Origin: Zophobihabitans entericus
GTDB taxonomy: Bacteria; Pseudomonadota; Gammaproteobacteria; Enterobacterales; Orbaceae
Direction of reading: 5' to 3'
Assembly (NCBI RefSeq): GCF_011745665.1
Contig: NZ_CP050253.1
Coordinates: forward strand, 533,418-597,417
Length of the DNA stretch: 64,000 bases
Shown here: piece after piece, positions 1 to 8,061 of the stretch
Numbering within the stretch: the first letter of the stretch is position 1
How the letters are laid out: every line of letters starts with the position of its first letter
The notes under the pieces: model-generated
Databases searched by the model: none
What the model saw: only the letters and a program-made list of their open reading frames with translations
Told to the model about the DNA's origin: nothing
Translations under genes and position numbers: made by a program

Positions 1-645
1 CAGCTAGGAGCTCTGCTTTATCCATGTAAACCAAATTCGGCAGGCGTCTGGAGTTACCAGTTAGAGTCAGAGAGTAGCTGGAGTTTTACAGCACCTAAGC
101 AGCAATATCAGCATCTTCCTGTTCCTACTGTTCCAGTGATGAATGCAGCAACAGCACTGGCTGCTTTAAGTTATTCAAGTCTCACTGTACCAAGAGAAGC
201 AATTGATGCCGGATTACGTAATGCCAGATTGCCGGGACGTTTTCAGATTATTCAGCAAAAACCATGGCTTATTTTGGATGTGGCACATAATCCGCATGCC
301 GCGATTTATTTAAATTCTCAATTAGATAAGATGTGTAAAAACCATTCTGTTGGAAAAGTAAGAATGGTGATTGGTATGTTGAAGGATAAAGATATCGCTT
401 CCACGCTGAGTCACTTACAGGCAGATAAATGGTATTGTGCTTCACTTTACGGACCAAGAGGAGCGTCTGCAGAGCAGCTAACAAAATATTTAGCAGACAA
501 AAAGGCTGATTTACAGGCTTTCTCTTCTGTTGTTGATGCGTGGCAATGTGCTATGCAAGAAGCACAGGATGATGATATTGTAGTCGTTTGTGGGTCGTTT
601 CATACTGTTGCTGACGTAATGAGTCATTTAAATCATGAAGAATAA
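1..645 (+). CDS. folC: Dihydrofolate synthase / folylpolyglutamate synthase, C-terminal part (5' truncated by window edge)
   Basis: The reading frame is open from base 1 with no stop, so the gene begins before the window and about 214 C-terminal residues are visible. FolC adds glutamate to dihydropteroate and polyglutamylates folates in the cytoplasm. Seen here is the C-terminal Mur-ligase-like domain: LPGRFQII, then LDVAHNPHA (a typical FolC motif), then VVVCGSFHTVADVM near the end. An internal ATG at 136 is not the start. It overlaps dedD by 11 bases and heads the folC-dedD-cvpA-purF-ubiX cluster, the order known from E. coli, which supports the call. High confidence in identity. Confidence 0.93.
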   Translation, partial: QLGALLYPCKPNSAGVWSYQLESESSWSFTAPKQQYQHLPVPTVPVMNAATALAALSYSSLTVPREAIDAGLRNARLPGRFQIIQQKPWLILDVAHNPHAAIYLNSQLDKMCKNHSVGKVRMVIGMLKDKDIASTLSHLQADKWYCASLYGPRGASAEQLTKYLADKKADLQAFSSVVDAWQCAMQEAQDDDIVVVCGSFHTVADVMSHLNHEE

Positions 646-1228
646 AACGCGTAATCAATTAATTGGATTAATTACAGTTATCCTGCTGGCGATAATTTTC
701 TATCCTTATATTATTAAAAATAAAAAAGAATTTAATGAATCAACTATCCCGCTGGTTAATACCGAATTACCGGGTGATATCATCGTTGATGATACTCAGA
801 TTTCTATCTTACCAGATGAAATTGTAGGTACAGATACCACAACAGATAATCAGTCTGATGATATTCAGGATATCATTAACCGTGTGACGGTAGAATCGAC
901 GACAGTACAGATACCAAATTCTGGTTCGTCGGCTGCATCAGCTACAACATCAGGAACTACAACAAGTACAGCGATTACTCCAACGGCAACTAATGACAAG
1001 GGTTATAGTATTCAGCTTGCTGCATTAAAAAACCGCCAAAAGATAGAAGAATTGGTCGCGATGTTACGTCTGCATAATTATGATGTATACACTGATCCTG
1101 CTGTACCAAAACAAGATCAGATTATTCGCTTACTGGTCGGACCTTATCCATCTAAAGAGCAGGCTGAGCTTGTTTCCTTAGATTTAAAGAATTTAACTAA
1201 ATTAAATGGATTTATTGTTTCTAAATAG
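635..1228 (+). CDS. dedD: Cell-division SPOR-domain protein DedD
   Basis: The protein has 197 residues: a short basic N-terminus, one membrane segment at about 8-26, a low-complexity periplasmic linker rich in Thr, Ser and Asp (about 40-115), and a C-terminal SPOR domain (about 118-195, beginning GYSIQLAALKN). SPOR domains bind denuded septal peptidoglycan, and DedD is a non-essential divisome protein in E. coli. The start lies inside the end of folC (11-base overlap), suggesting translational coupling. The linker is diverged, but topology, SPOR domain and position between folC and cvpA fix the assignment. Confidence 0.9.
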   Translation: MKNKTRNQLIGLITVILLAIIFYPYIIKNKKEFNESTIPLVNTELPGDIIVDDTQISILPDEIVGTDTTTDNQSDDIQDIINRVTVESTTVQIPNSGSSAASATTSGTTTSTAITPTATNDKGYSIQLAALKNRQKIEELVAMLRLHNYDVYTDPAVPKQDQIIRLLVGPYPSKEQAELVSLDLKNLTKLNGFIVSK

Positions 1229-1240
1229 GAATAGACAGAT

Positions 1241-1732
1241 ATGATGAACTGGATTGATTATGCCATTATTGGGGTGATTGTATTTTCTGCGATTGTGAGC
1301 ATTATTCGCGGCTTTGTTAAAGAAGCCCTATCTCTCATAACCTGGATATGTGCATTTTTTGTTGCGAGTAAGTTCTATTTCTATATTACTGATTATTTAA
1401 CTTATTTTCAGGATGAGTTTGTCCGTAATGCGGTGGCGATTGGCATTTTATTTATCGCGACATTGCTTGTTGGTGCAATTGTTAACTATATTATTGGTGA
1501 ACTTGTTCATCGTACAGGACTCTCTGGTACTGATCGGGTTCTTGGTGTGTGTTTTGGTGTGTTGCGTGGTGTGCTTATCGTCGCGGCTATTCTGTTTTTT
1601 GTGGATACGTTTACACCATTATCAAAGAATAGTGACTGGGAAGAGTCAGTTTTAATTCCACATTTCCATTATATTGTGCGCTGGTTCTTTGACTATTTAC
1701 AAAGTACATCTTCTTTCTTATTGCCAGCTTAA
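1241..1732 (+). CDS. cvpA: Colicin V production family inner-membrane protein CvpA
   Basis: The protein has 163 residues with four hydrophobic segments (about 5-22, 28-47, 64-86, 100-121), starting NWIDYAIIGVIVFSAIVSIIRGF, a pattern typical of CvpA. The family is required for colicin V export in E. coli and for envelope and bile tolerance elsewhere; the molecular activity is not settled. Two adjacent ATG codons (1241 and 1244) could both serve as start. It lies 12 bases after dedD and 18 before purF in the same operon. Confidence 0.92.
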   Translation: MMNWIDYAIIGVIVFSAIVSIIRGFVKEALSLITWICAFFVASKFYFYITDYLTYFQDEFVRNAVAIGILFIATLLVGAIVNYIIGELVHRTGLSGTDRVLGVCFGVLRGVLIVAAILFFVDTFTPLSKNSDWEESVLIPHFHYIVRWFFDYLQSTSSFLLPA

Positions 1733-1750
1733 ATCATTTGAGGTGAACCT

Positions 1751-3271
1751 ATGTGCGGTGTTGTTGGGATAGTAGGACGTAGTTCTGTTAATCAGGCAAT
1801 TTATGATGCCTTAACTGTTTTACAACATCGTGGGCAGGATGCAGCCGGTATTGTCACAATTGATGAAGAAAACCATTTTAAGCTCAGAAAATCAAATGGC
1901 TTAGTCAAAGATGTATTTTTAGAACATCATATGCAGCGTCTGCAAGGGAATATGGGTATCGGCCATGTTCGTTACCCAACAGCAGGTAGTCCGAGTGTGT
2001 CAGAAGCTCAGCCATTTTATGTTAACTCTCCTTATGGTATTACTCTGGCGCATAATGGTAATCTTACTAACACTGATGATTTACGTGAAGCTATCTTTAA
2101 ATCAGCTAAGCGCCATGTAAATACCACCTCTGATTCAGAAGTATTGTTAAATATTTTAGCCAGTGAATTGGATAAGTTTCCTGATTACCCACTCACTGCG
2201 GATAATATTTTTACTGCGGTGAGTGCCGTACACAAAATTATTAAAGGTGCTTATGCTTGTGTGTCTATGATTATCGGGCATGGTCTGGTGGCGTTTCGTG
2301 ATCCAAACGGAATTCGTCCTTTAGTTCTTGGTCGTCGTGCGCTTGCAGATAATCAGTTTGAGTATATTGTTGCCTCCGAAAGTGTAGCGTTAGATATTTT
2401 AGATTTTGAATTTATGCGTGATATTGCGCCGGGTGAGGCTGTTTACATCACTGAAGATGGCCAGCTATTTACCCGCCAGTGTGCAGAGTATCCAAAATAT
2501 TCACCGTGTATTTTTGAATATGTCTATTTTGCTCGTCCTGATTCACTTATGAATGGGGTATCTGTTTATCAATCCCGTATCCATATGGGGCAAATGCTCG
2601 GGCGTAAGATTGCCAGAGAGTGGGCACACCTGGATATTGATGTAGTGATCCCGATTCCTGAAACATCCTGTGATGCAGCGCTTGAAATAGCCCGAATTTT
2701 AAATAAACCTTATCGACAAGGATTTGTAAAAAACCGTTATATTGGTCGGACCTTTATTATGCCAGGACAAGTGGCTAGACGTCAGTCAGTACGCCGTAAA
2801 CTGAATGCTAATCGTATTGAGTTTGAAGGTAAAAATGTACTATTAATTGACGACTCAATTGTGCGTGGAACGACTTCTGAAGAGATTCTGGAAATGGTAC
2901 GCTCTGTTGGTGCTAAAAAAGTTTATTTAGCATCAGCCGCACCAGAAGTGCGTCATCCAAATGTTTATGGTATTGATATGCCAAGTGTCAATGAATTGAT
3001 TGCATATGATCGTAATGTTGATGAAATCGCTAAAAAGATTGGTGCAGATGCACTGATTTTTCAGGATTTAGATGATTTAATTACCGCAGTGAAAATGAGT
3101 AATCCAAATATTGAACATTTTGATTGTTCAGTTTTTGATGGCATCTATGTGACTAATGATATCACTCAACAGTATCTGGATGATTTAGATGCCAGACGTA
3201 ACGACAAAAAGAAAACGCGTCAGGCACAAAGAGAAGCTGAAAATTTAGAAATCTATAATGAAGGACAATAG
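1751..3271 (+). CDS. purF: Amidophosphoribosyltransferase (glutamine PRPP amidotransferase)
   Basis: This enzyme makes phosphoribosylamine from PRPP and glutamine, the first step of purine synthesis. The 506-residue length is the family norm. The protein starts MCGVVGIVG, so removal of Met exposes the Cys nucleophile of the Ntn glutaminase domain (about 1-235). The phosphoribosyltransferase half follows, with the PRPP loop [14 protein letters not shown] at about 363-376. A ribosome site (AGGTGAAC) stands just before the ATG. It sits between cvpA and ubiX, three bases before ubiX, as in E. coli. No PurR operator was recognised upstream of the visible genes. Confidence 0.97.
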   Translation: MCGVVGIVGRSSVNQAIYDALTVLQHRGQDAAGIVTIDEENHFKLRKSNGLVKDVFLEHHMQRLQGNMGIGHVRYPTAGSPSVSEAQPFYVNSPYGITLAHNGNLTNTDDLREAIFKSAKRHVNTTSDSEVLLNILASELDKFPDYPLTADNIFTAVSAVHKIIKGAYACVSMIIGHGLVAFRDPNGIRPLVLGRRALADNQFEYIVASESVALDILDFEFMRDIAPGEAVYITEDGQLFTRQCAEYPKYSPCIFEYVYFARPDSLMNGVSVYQSRIHMGQMLGRKIAREWAHLDIDVVIPIPETSCDAALEIARILNKPYRQGFVKNRYIGRTFIMPGQVARRQSVRRKLNANRIEFEGKNVLLIDDSIVRGTTSEEILEMVRSVGAKKVYLASAAPEVRHPNVYGIDMPSVNELIAYDRNVDEIAKKIGADALIFQDLDDLITAVKMSNPNIEHFDCSVFDGIYVTNDITQQYLDDLDARRNDKKKTRQAQREAENLEIYNEGQ

Positions 3272-3274
3272 AGT

Positions 3275-3862
3275 ATGAGTACCACAGACACTAATGCAAA
3301 AAAACGAATTATTGTTGGAATATCGGGAGCCAGTGGTGTTCTGTTTGCTATTCGTCTGTTGGAGATACTTAAACAACTCGATAATATTGAAACACATTTA
3401 GTCATTAGTAACTCAGCTAAACGAACGATTGAGCTGGAAACAGACTATACGCTCGACTATATTCATGCTCAGGCAGATGTTGTTTATGATATTAATGATA
3501 TTGCAGCTTCGATTTCTTCGGGCTCATTTCCCGTCTATGGTATGATTGTTCTTCCATGTTCAATGAAAACCTTATCAGGGATCGCTAATAGTTATAGCGA
3601 TAACTTATTAATCAGAGCCGCTGATGTCACGCTTAAAGAACGCAGACCACTGATCTTAAGTGTACGTGAAACTCCTTTACATTTAGGTCATCTACGTTTA
3701 ATGACCGCTGCAGCAGAGATTGGTGCGATTATCATGCCTGCTGTTCCTGCCTTTTATCACACACCAAAATCAATTAATGACATGATTAATCAGACTCTTG
3801 GTCGTATTCTCGATCAATTTCATATTGAATCAAGCCTTTATCGAAAATGGACAAGTAGATAA
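3275..3862 (+). CDS. ubiX: Flavin prenyltransferase UbiX
   Basis: UbiX makes prenylated FMN, the cofactor of the UbiD decarboxylase in ubiquinone synthesis. The 195-residue protein begins with a short polar tail and then the flavoprotein signature IIVGISGASGVLFAIRLLE (about 12-30). Further family motifs are VLPCSMKTLSGIANSYSDNLL (split around 90-110) and RPLILSVRETPLHLGHLRLM. It starts three bases after purF and is the last gene of the operon. The downstream AT-only inverted repeat is a poor terminator, so how transcription stops here is unclear. Confidence 0.95.
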   Translation: MSTTDTNAKKRIIVGISGASGVLFAIRLLEILKQLDNIETHLVISNSAKRTIELETDYTLDYIHAQADVVYDINDIAASISSGSFPVYGMIVLPCSMKTLSGIANSYSDNLLIRAADVTLKERRPLILSVRETPLHLGHLRLMTAAAEIGAIIMPAVPAFYHTPKSINDMINQTLGRILDQFHIESSLYRKWTSR

Positions 3863-3941
3863 AAAATTGATTTATATTAAATTTTTATAAAAAAACATTT
3901 GATCAACCTAGAGAATTAGATTACTATGTGTTCATTCGAAA

Positions 3942-4110
3942 AGTTTTGTAAAGATATGTTAGTTAAAACCAAGAAGAATTTGATGGTAACTTAACAGTAT
4001 ATTTTACAGTTATAAATTTTTTGATAAAAAACAAAACATTATATTTAGTTAAGAAAAATAATTGTTTTTTTGACTTAAATCATGTATATTTGCGACCAGT
4101 TTTGTAAAGA
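3942..4110 (+). repeat. Pair of 13-bp direct repeats AGTTTTGTAAAGA
   Basis: The exact 13-mer occurs at 3942-3954 and 4098-4110, 156 bases apart, and each copy is followed at varying distance by GTTAGTTAA. They may be binding sites for a regulator of the adhesin locus or remnants of a small duplication; no known regulator motif was recognised. Confidence 0.5.
4062..4090 (+). promoter_or_regulatory. Candidate promoter with FNR-like palindrome for the adhesin gene
   Basis: TTGTTT (4062-4067), a 17-base spacer and TATATT (4085-4090) form a plausible sigma-70 promoter about 130 bases before the adhesin start. Inside it, TTGAC-TTAA-ATCAT (4070-4083) matches 8 of 10 defined positions of the FNR/ANR box TTGAT-N4-ATCAA. 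The palindrome lies within the promoter, so if bound it could repress; it could also activate a promoter further down. Chance matches are common in such AT-rich DNA. Confidence 0.35.
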
Positions 4111-4224
4111 AATATTTATTTACGATAAGAATAGTGCAGCAGGGTTTAATTAGCGCACTGTTAGTTAAGCAAAATTTGAGAAAGCTGATAACAGCTTCAG
4201 GAATGGAAGAAGGAAGTAATTAAG

Positions 4225-6843
4225 ATGACCAAGAGTCTTAATTTGTCAATAATTGCATCGTTTATTGTCGTTGCATTAAGTAGTTCGGTAGCTTACGCTA
4301 AACCAAGCGTAATCCCTACTACTAAAGCAGCTACAACAGAAGAAGATGCAGCTGAAAAAGTTAGGTTATACATTAACTCACAACAGCGTAGTTTGTACCA
4401 AATTGCGTTGCTTAGTGGCATTTCAGTCACCGAGCTTCGTGAATTAAATAAAGGTACATACGATAATATCGATGTGGTAAAGGCTGGTGAAAGTATTGTT
4501 CTACCTGCTTCATCTCCATTATTACCGCCAGAGCAAACAACTCTGAGTGCAAACGATAAATATGATTTACCTAAATTAGGTTCATCAGAAACAGTTACAC
4601 CAACAGAAAGCGATAGCGATATTATTGATAAACATATTGCTCAGGCGTTAACCACAATTGGTCAACAAGACTGGGAAAATATGTCATCTGACAAGATGAA
4701 AGACCAATTACGTAACGATACACAACAATATGCAGAAAATTACGTACGTAATCAGGTGAATTCACAAATTATCGATCCTATTCGTGGTGCTGCTCAAGAC
4801 TTCTTAGGTCGTTTTGGTACTGCACAACTTGGCTTTAATGTGAGTGACGAAGGTCGTCTGAACAACGTCTCTGTAAAATTATTTAGCCCTTGGTATGACT
4901 CTGAAAATACTTTAATTTTCTCTCAAATGTCATTCCAGGAGTATGAGAACGATCGTCGTATTGGTAACTTCGGTATTGGTCAACGTTGGGACGTTGCTGA
5001 TAAGAGCTGGTTACTTGGATATAACGTATTCTTAGATCATGATTTCCAACGTGCGCATAACCGTTTAGGTTTAGGTCTTGAAGCATGGTCTGATTATATG
5101 AAGTTAGCGATTAACTATTACTATCCATTATCAGACTGGAAAGTATCTCGTGACTTTGATAACTATTTAGAAAGAGCGGCAAGAGGTTTCGACGTTCGTT
5201 TTCAGGGCTATTTACCATCTTACCCACACCTTGGTGGTTCATTAATGTTTGAACAATACTTCGGTGATGAGGTTGCATTATTTGGTAAAGATAACCTGCA
5301 AAAAGATCCATATGCAGTGACAATTGGTGTGGACTATACGCCAGTTCCATTGTTTACAATTCGTGGTGAACATAAACAAGGTCAGGATAGCCAAACTGAT
5401 GCTAAGTTAGATGTTACAATGAATTACCGTATCGGTGTGCCGTTAAAAGATCAGTTAGATCCTGATATGGTTGCAGCAGCACGTTCATTACGCGGTAGTC
5501 GTTATGACCTTGTTGATCGTAATAACTTCATTGTTCTTGAGTATAAGGCTAACAAACTTAGTGTTGACTTAGCTTCAATCGGTGAACAAATGGAAGGTAC
5601 CTTATTCCCAGTAGGCGTTATGGTAAGTAATGCTAAAGGTAATGTTCAGTCATTACGCTGGAATGGTGCGGATTTAAATCAGTTATTGGCTGATGGTGGT
5701 GACCTTTGTTATAACCGTGGTGTGGCGATTGTCCCAGGTGTAACAGCAGCGGTTGCGTGTCCAGCACCTAATTTGTGGAATGCAGTAACAACAACAGATT
5801 ATAACAACTGGTCTGTAGCGATTCCTCCTTATGTTAACGCAACGGGTGTGCGTAACCCTGTAGCAGGAACAACATCAACAGCGGGTCGTTATACATTTAG
5901 TGTTACAGTTTCTGATAGTAAAAATGAAGCAACATCTAACTCCGTATATTTAGCGATTAAAACAAATCGTCGTATCCAGTTAGATAACATCACACCAGCT
6001 TCTGGCGGTACAACACTTGCTTTAGCGATTCCGGCAAGCGGTACACATGTAGCGACACTTGAAGGTACGCTGGTAGATGCAACAAATACTAAATTTAGTG
6101 ATGCTTCGTTCTATAGTTTATTCCCGGGCACAACAACTGCTCCGACAGCAGCTGATGTTGCGATGATGAATGCAGTATGGAGTGCAAATGTAGTGTCAGA
6201 CGGTAGTAAGATTACGTTTGTACATGATGATGGCACGAATGTTTGTCCAACATCAGCACCAAAATGTTTAATTGTTAAATCAATTACAACAACAACACCA
6301 ACTGACTCATATAAAATTGATGTCGCGACTTCTGTTGAATTTGGTGCGATTGATGTGAAACTTGATGCAGCACCTTGTGGTGGTAACTCTGCTGGTAGTA
6401 ATAAACAAACTGTTCACTTTGCAGGTTCTGGTGCAGCGATGGCGATTGAATTATATCGTCAGGATCCATCAGGTTTAACTCTACTTGGGTTTGATAATAC
6501 AGGTTCTGGTATTGTAGGTGTTCCGGCGGGTAGTTTACGTGTAGGTAATACTTATGAAATTAAAGCTTACTATGATGCGGCACGTACATCGTTAATTCCA
6601 ACGCCGACAGTAACATGGTCACTTGCGGGTAATAACGTAGCAGCATGTCCGTCACCAGTAACAACAACGATGCCTGCGTCAGCTCCGTTCTTTGAAGTAG
6701 CGACAGGTACTGATGAGACTTATACCTTAAAAGGTCGTCCAACAAGTCTGGCAAGTGTAGGTACAAGTATCAATAGTGTAACGGTAACGCCAGCAGCGTG
6801 TGCCGGTGACCAAGGGTTTAATTTACGCGTAGAAGTAAATTAA
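4225..6843 (+). CDS. Inverse autotransporter (intimin/invasin family) with LysM, beta-barrel and Ig-like passenger
   Basis: The 872-residue protein has a signal peptide (cleavage likely after AYA, residue 25), a periplasmic LysM-like domain (about 45-95, ending VVKAGESIVLPA), a linker, and an inverse-autotransporter barrel (about 200-410, with GIGQRWD, WLLGYNVFLDHDF, NYYYPLSDW). The post-barrel segment SLRGSRYDLVDRNNFIVLEY (421-440) is characteristic of intimin-type proteins. Residues 443-872 are Thr/Ala-rich beta passenger without a lectin domain and with several Cys. The last about 120 residues resemble the C-terminus of the next gene's product and end in the same motif, QGFNLRVE. The likely role is surface adhesion, possibly also export or docking of its neighbour, as described for the ZirT/ZirS/ZirU system. 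The barrel call is firm; the partnership is inference. Confidence 0.9.
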   Translation: MTKSLNLSIIASFIVVALSSSVAYAKPSVIPTTKAATTEEDAAEKVRLYINSQQRSLYQIALLSGISVTELRELNKGTYDNIDVVKAGESIVLPASSPLLPPEQTTLSANDKYDLPKLGSSETVTPTESDSDIIDKHIAQALTTIGQQDWENMSSDKMKDQLRNDTQQYAENYVRNQVNSQIIDPIRGAAQDFLGRFGTAQLGFNVSDEGRLNNVSVKLFSPWYDSENTLIFSQMSFQEYENDRRIGNFGIGQRWDVADKSWLLGYNVFLDHDFQRAHNRLGLGLEAWSDYMKLAINYYYPLSDWKVSRDFDNYLERAARGFDVRFQGYLPSYPHLGGSLMFEQYFGDEVALFGKDNLQKDPYAVTIGVDYTPVPLFTIRGEHKQGQDSQTDAKLDVTMNYRIGVPLKDQLDPDMVAAARSLRGSRYDLVDRNNFIVLEYKANKLSVDLASIGEQMEGTLFPVGVMVSNAKGNVQSLRWNGADLNQLLADGGDLCYNRGVAIVPGVTAAVACPAPNLWNAVTTTDYNNWSVAIPPYVNATGVRNPVAGTTSTAGRYTFSVTVSDSKNEATSNSVYLAIKTNRRIQLDNITPASGGTTLALAIPASGTHVATLEGTLVDATNTKFSDASFYSLFPGTTTAPTAADVAMMNAVWSANVVSDGSKITFVHDDGTNVCPTSAPKCLIVKSITTTTPTDSYKIDVATSVEFGAIDVKLDAAPCGGNSAGSNKQTVHFAGSGAAMAIELYRQDPSGLTLLGFDNTGSGIVGVPAGSLRVGNTYEIKAYYDAARTSLIPTPTVTWSLAGNNVAACPSPVTTTMPASAPFFEVATGTDETYTLKGRPTSLASVGTSINSVTVTPAACAGDQGFNLRVEVN

Positions 6844-6850
6844 GAAAGAA

Positions 6851-6906
6851 TTTAGGTAGTAGTTAGAATATGGCTGCTACCTAAACAAAACACCAATCTA
6901 TGGTGT
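6851..6906 (+). promoter_or_regulatory. Two stem-loops between the adhesin and its secreted neighbour
   Basis: The first is TTTAGGTAGTAG (6851-6862) pairing with CTGCTACCTAAA (6874-6885), 12 pairs with one G-U, directly after the adhesin stop. The second is ACACCA (6890-6895) with TGGTGT (6901-6906). Neither has a T-run, so they look less like strong terminators than like RNA-processing or partial-termination structures that could give the downstream gene a different expression level. Confidence 0.6.
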
Positions 6907-6924
6907 ATTTATATAAATACAACA

Positions 6925-6930
6925 TATAAT
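6925..6930 (+). promoter_or_regulatory. Perfect -10 hexamer upstream of the secreted Ig-like gene
   Basis: TATAAT stands 22 bases before the ATG at 6953, but no good -35 box is present at the usual distance, and the leader would be very short. A ribosome site AGGAAG is at 6942-6947. A second promoter here is possible, not shown. Confidence 0.3.
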
Positions 6931-6952
6931 GTTGAAAAATTAGGAAGATAAA

Positions 6953-7930
6953 ATGAAAAAATTAACTATTAAGAATGTTGCATTAGCAATGGCTCTTGCT
7001 GGTTATGCAGCAAGCTCAGCTTTCGCTCTTGATGCAACAACGAATCAAACTATCGTAGGTAACGCACCAATTCTTAAAGGTTCTGCAGGTACGGACCATA
7101 CTGTAAATATCGCACTTACTCGTTCTGGCGCAGCTGTTACTGACCAGGTTAAAGTTGGTGACGTAATTACTGTTAGCTATACTGTTGCTGACGCTGATGG
7201 CGATACTGAAAGTACAGCTGGTGAATCAGGTAAAACACTTGTAATGTATTATAAATTAGCATCTGCTCCGACTGTATGGGTTGCTGCTCCTACTACTACA
7301 ACTGTTAGTGCATCAGGTAAAGCTGACTTTACTATCCCTGCTGCAATGATTGGCGCAACTGATATTGGTTTCAAAATTCAAGAAAATACTCAATATGGTG
7401 CTCCAGCAACAGGTCTATGGATCTATGTAGCAGATATCTGGAGTAATAATGGGCCAGGTACAAACGTGACTGATCCGGGCGATCCAGGTGATGGTGGTAA
7501 CGGTACAGGTACTGAAGGTGGTGGTGGTGATAAACCAGGCGGTACAGGTCCAGTTACAGGTGATTCTGTTGTAGTTGGTATCTTCAAAGTTAATGCAGGT
7601 ACAATCGATAAAACTGTGAACTATGCAGCAGCAGGCGCCCCAGCTCCTAAATATGGTGATGTATTTGAAGCTATCGTATGGAATGACGAAAACACTGATA
7701 ACCAAATCACAGCAGGTGAAGCTGAGTTAACTGCAAGCTATACAACATTTGCTTGGAGTCTATCAGGTAACAATACTGCAGCTAACGGTGCAACAACTCT
7801 TGCTACACCAGTGGCAATTACAGGTGCGACAGCTGTTCAATATACCATTTCAACTGTTAACAGCGCATACAGTTCATCTTATGAAGCTGGTGCTCAAGGC
7901 TTTAATCTTAGAGTTGAAGCTTCACTATAA
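6953..7930 (+). CDS. Secreted two-domain Ig-like protein, putative partner of the inverse autotransporter
   Basis: The 325-residue protein has a clear signal peptide (MKKLTIKNVALAMALAGYAA then SSAFA; cleavage near 25) and no membrane anchor. An Ig-like domain (about 30-165) is followed by a Gly/Pro/Asp linker (about 166-203) and a second beta domain (about 204-325). The second domain matches the C-terminus of the upstream adhesin: WSLSGNN here versus WSLAGNN there, a YT..S pattern, and a shared end QGFNLRVE (315-322 here, 863-870 there). There are no Cys, catalytic motifs or sorting signals. It lies 109 bases downstream on the same strand. The role is probably extracellular binding or co-adhesion; similarity to ZirS/ZirU-type proteins is an analogy from architecture, not a database match. 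Confidence 0.8.
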   Translation: MKKLTIKNVALAMALAGYAASSAFALDATTNQTIVGNAPILKGSAGTDHTVNIALTRSGAAVTDQVKVGDVITVSYTVADADGDTESTAGESGKTLVMYYKLASAPTVWVAAPTTTTVSASGKADFTIPAAMIGATDIGFKIQENTQYGAPATGLWIYVADIWSNNGPGTNVTDPGDPGDGGNGTGTEGGGGDKPGGTGPVTGDSVVVGIFKVNAGTIDKTVNYAAAGAPAPKYGDVFEAIVWNDENTDNQITAGEAELTASYTTFAWSLSGNNTAANGATTLATPVAITGATAVQYTISTVNSAYSSSYEAGAQGFNLRVEASL

Positions 7931-7958
7931 TAGTAGTCAGACATTACTAAACATTATC

Positions 7959-7984
7959 AAACCATCCTTCGGGATGGTTTTTTT
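7959..7984 (+). terminator. Rho-independent terminator after the adhesin/partner pair
   Basis: AAACCATCC (7959-7967), tetraloop TTCG, GGATGGTTT (7972-7980) and a T-run form a textbook intrinsic terminator 29 bases after the stop. Confidence 0.93.
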
Positions 7985-8061
7985 ATGTCTAAGGCCAACT
8001 ATAACGTTTTAACTTATGCTATGCTGGATGCAATATAATAATATGTTAAGGATAATACACT

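Larger units (their letters stand above)
3863..4224. other. AT-rich 362-bp intergenic region upstream of the inverse autotransporter gene
   Basis: No open frame of note is present. It holds an AT-only inverted repeat just after ubiX (AAAAATT about 3862-3868 and AATTTTT 3880-3886), a 13-base direct repeat AGTTTTGTAAAGA at 3942-3954 and 4098-4110, the shorter repeat GTTAGTTAA after each, a candidate promoter and an FNR-like palindrome. A ribosome site AGGAAG at 4211-4216 serves the ATG at 4225. Such a long spacer suggests the downstream gene is separately regulated. Confidence 0.6.
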
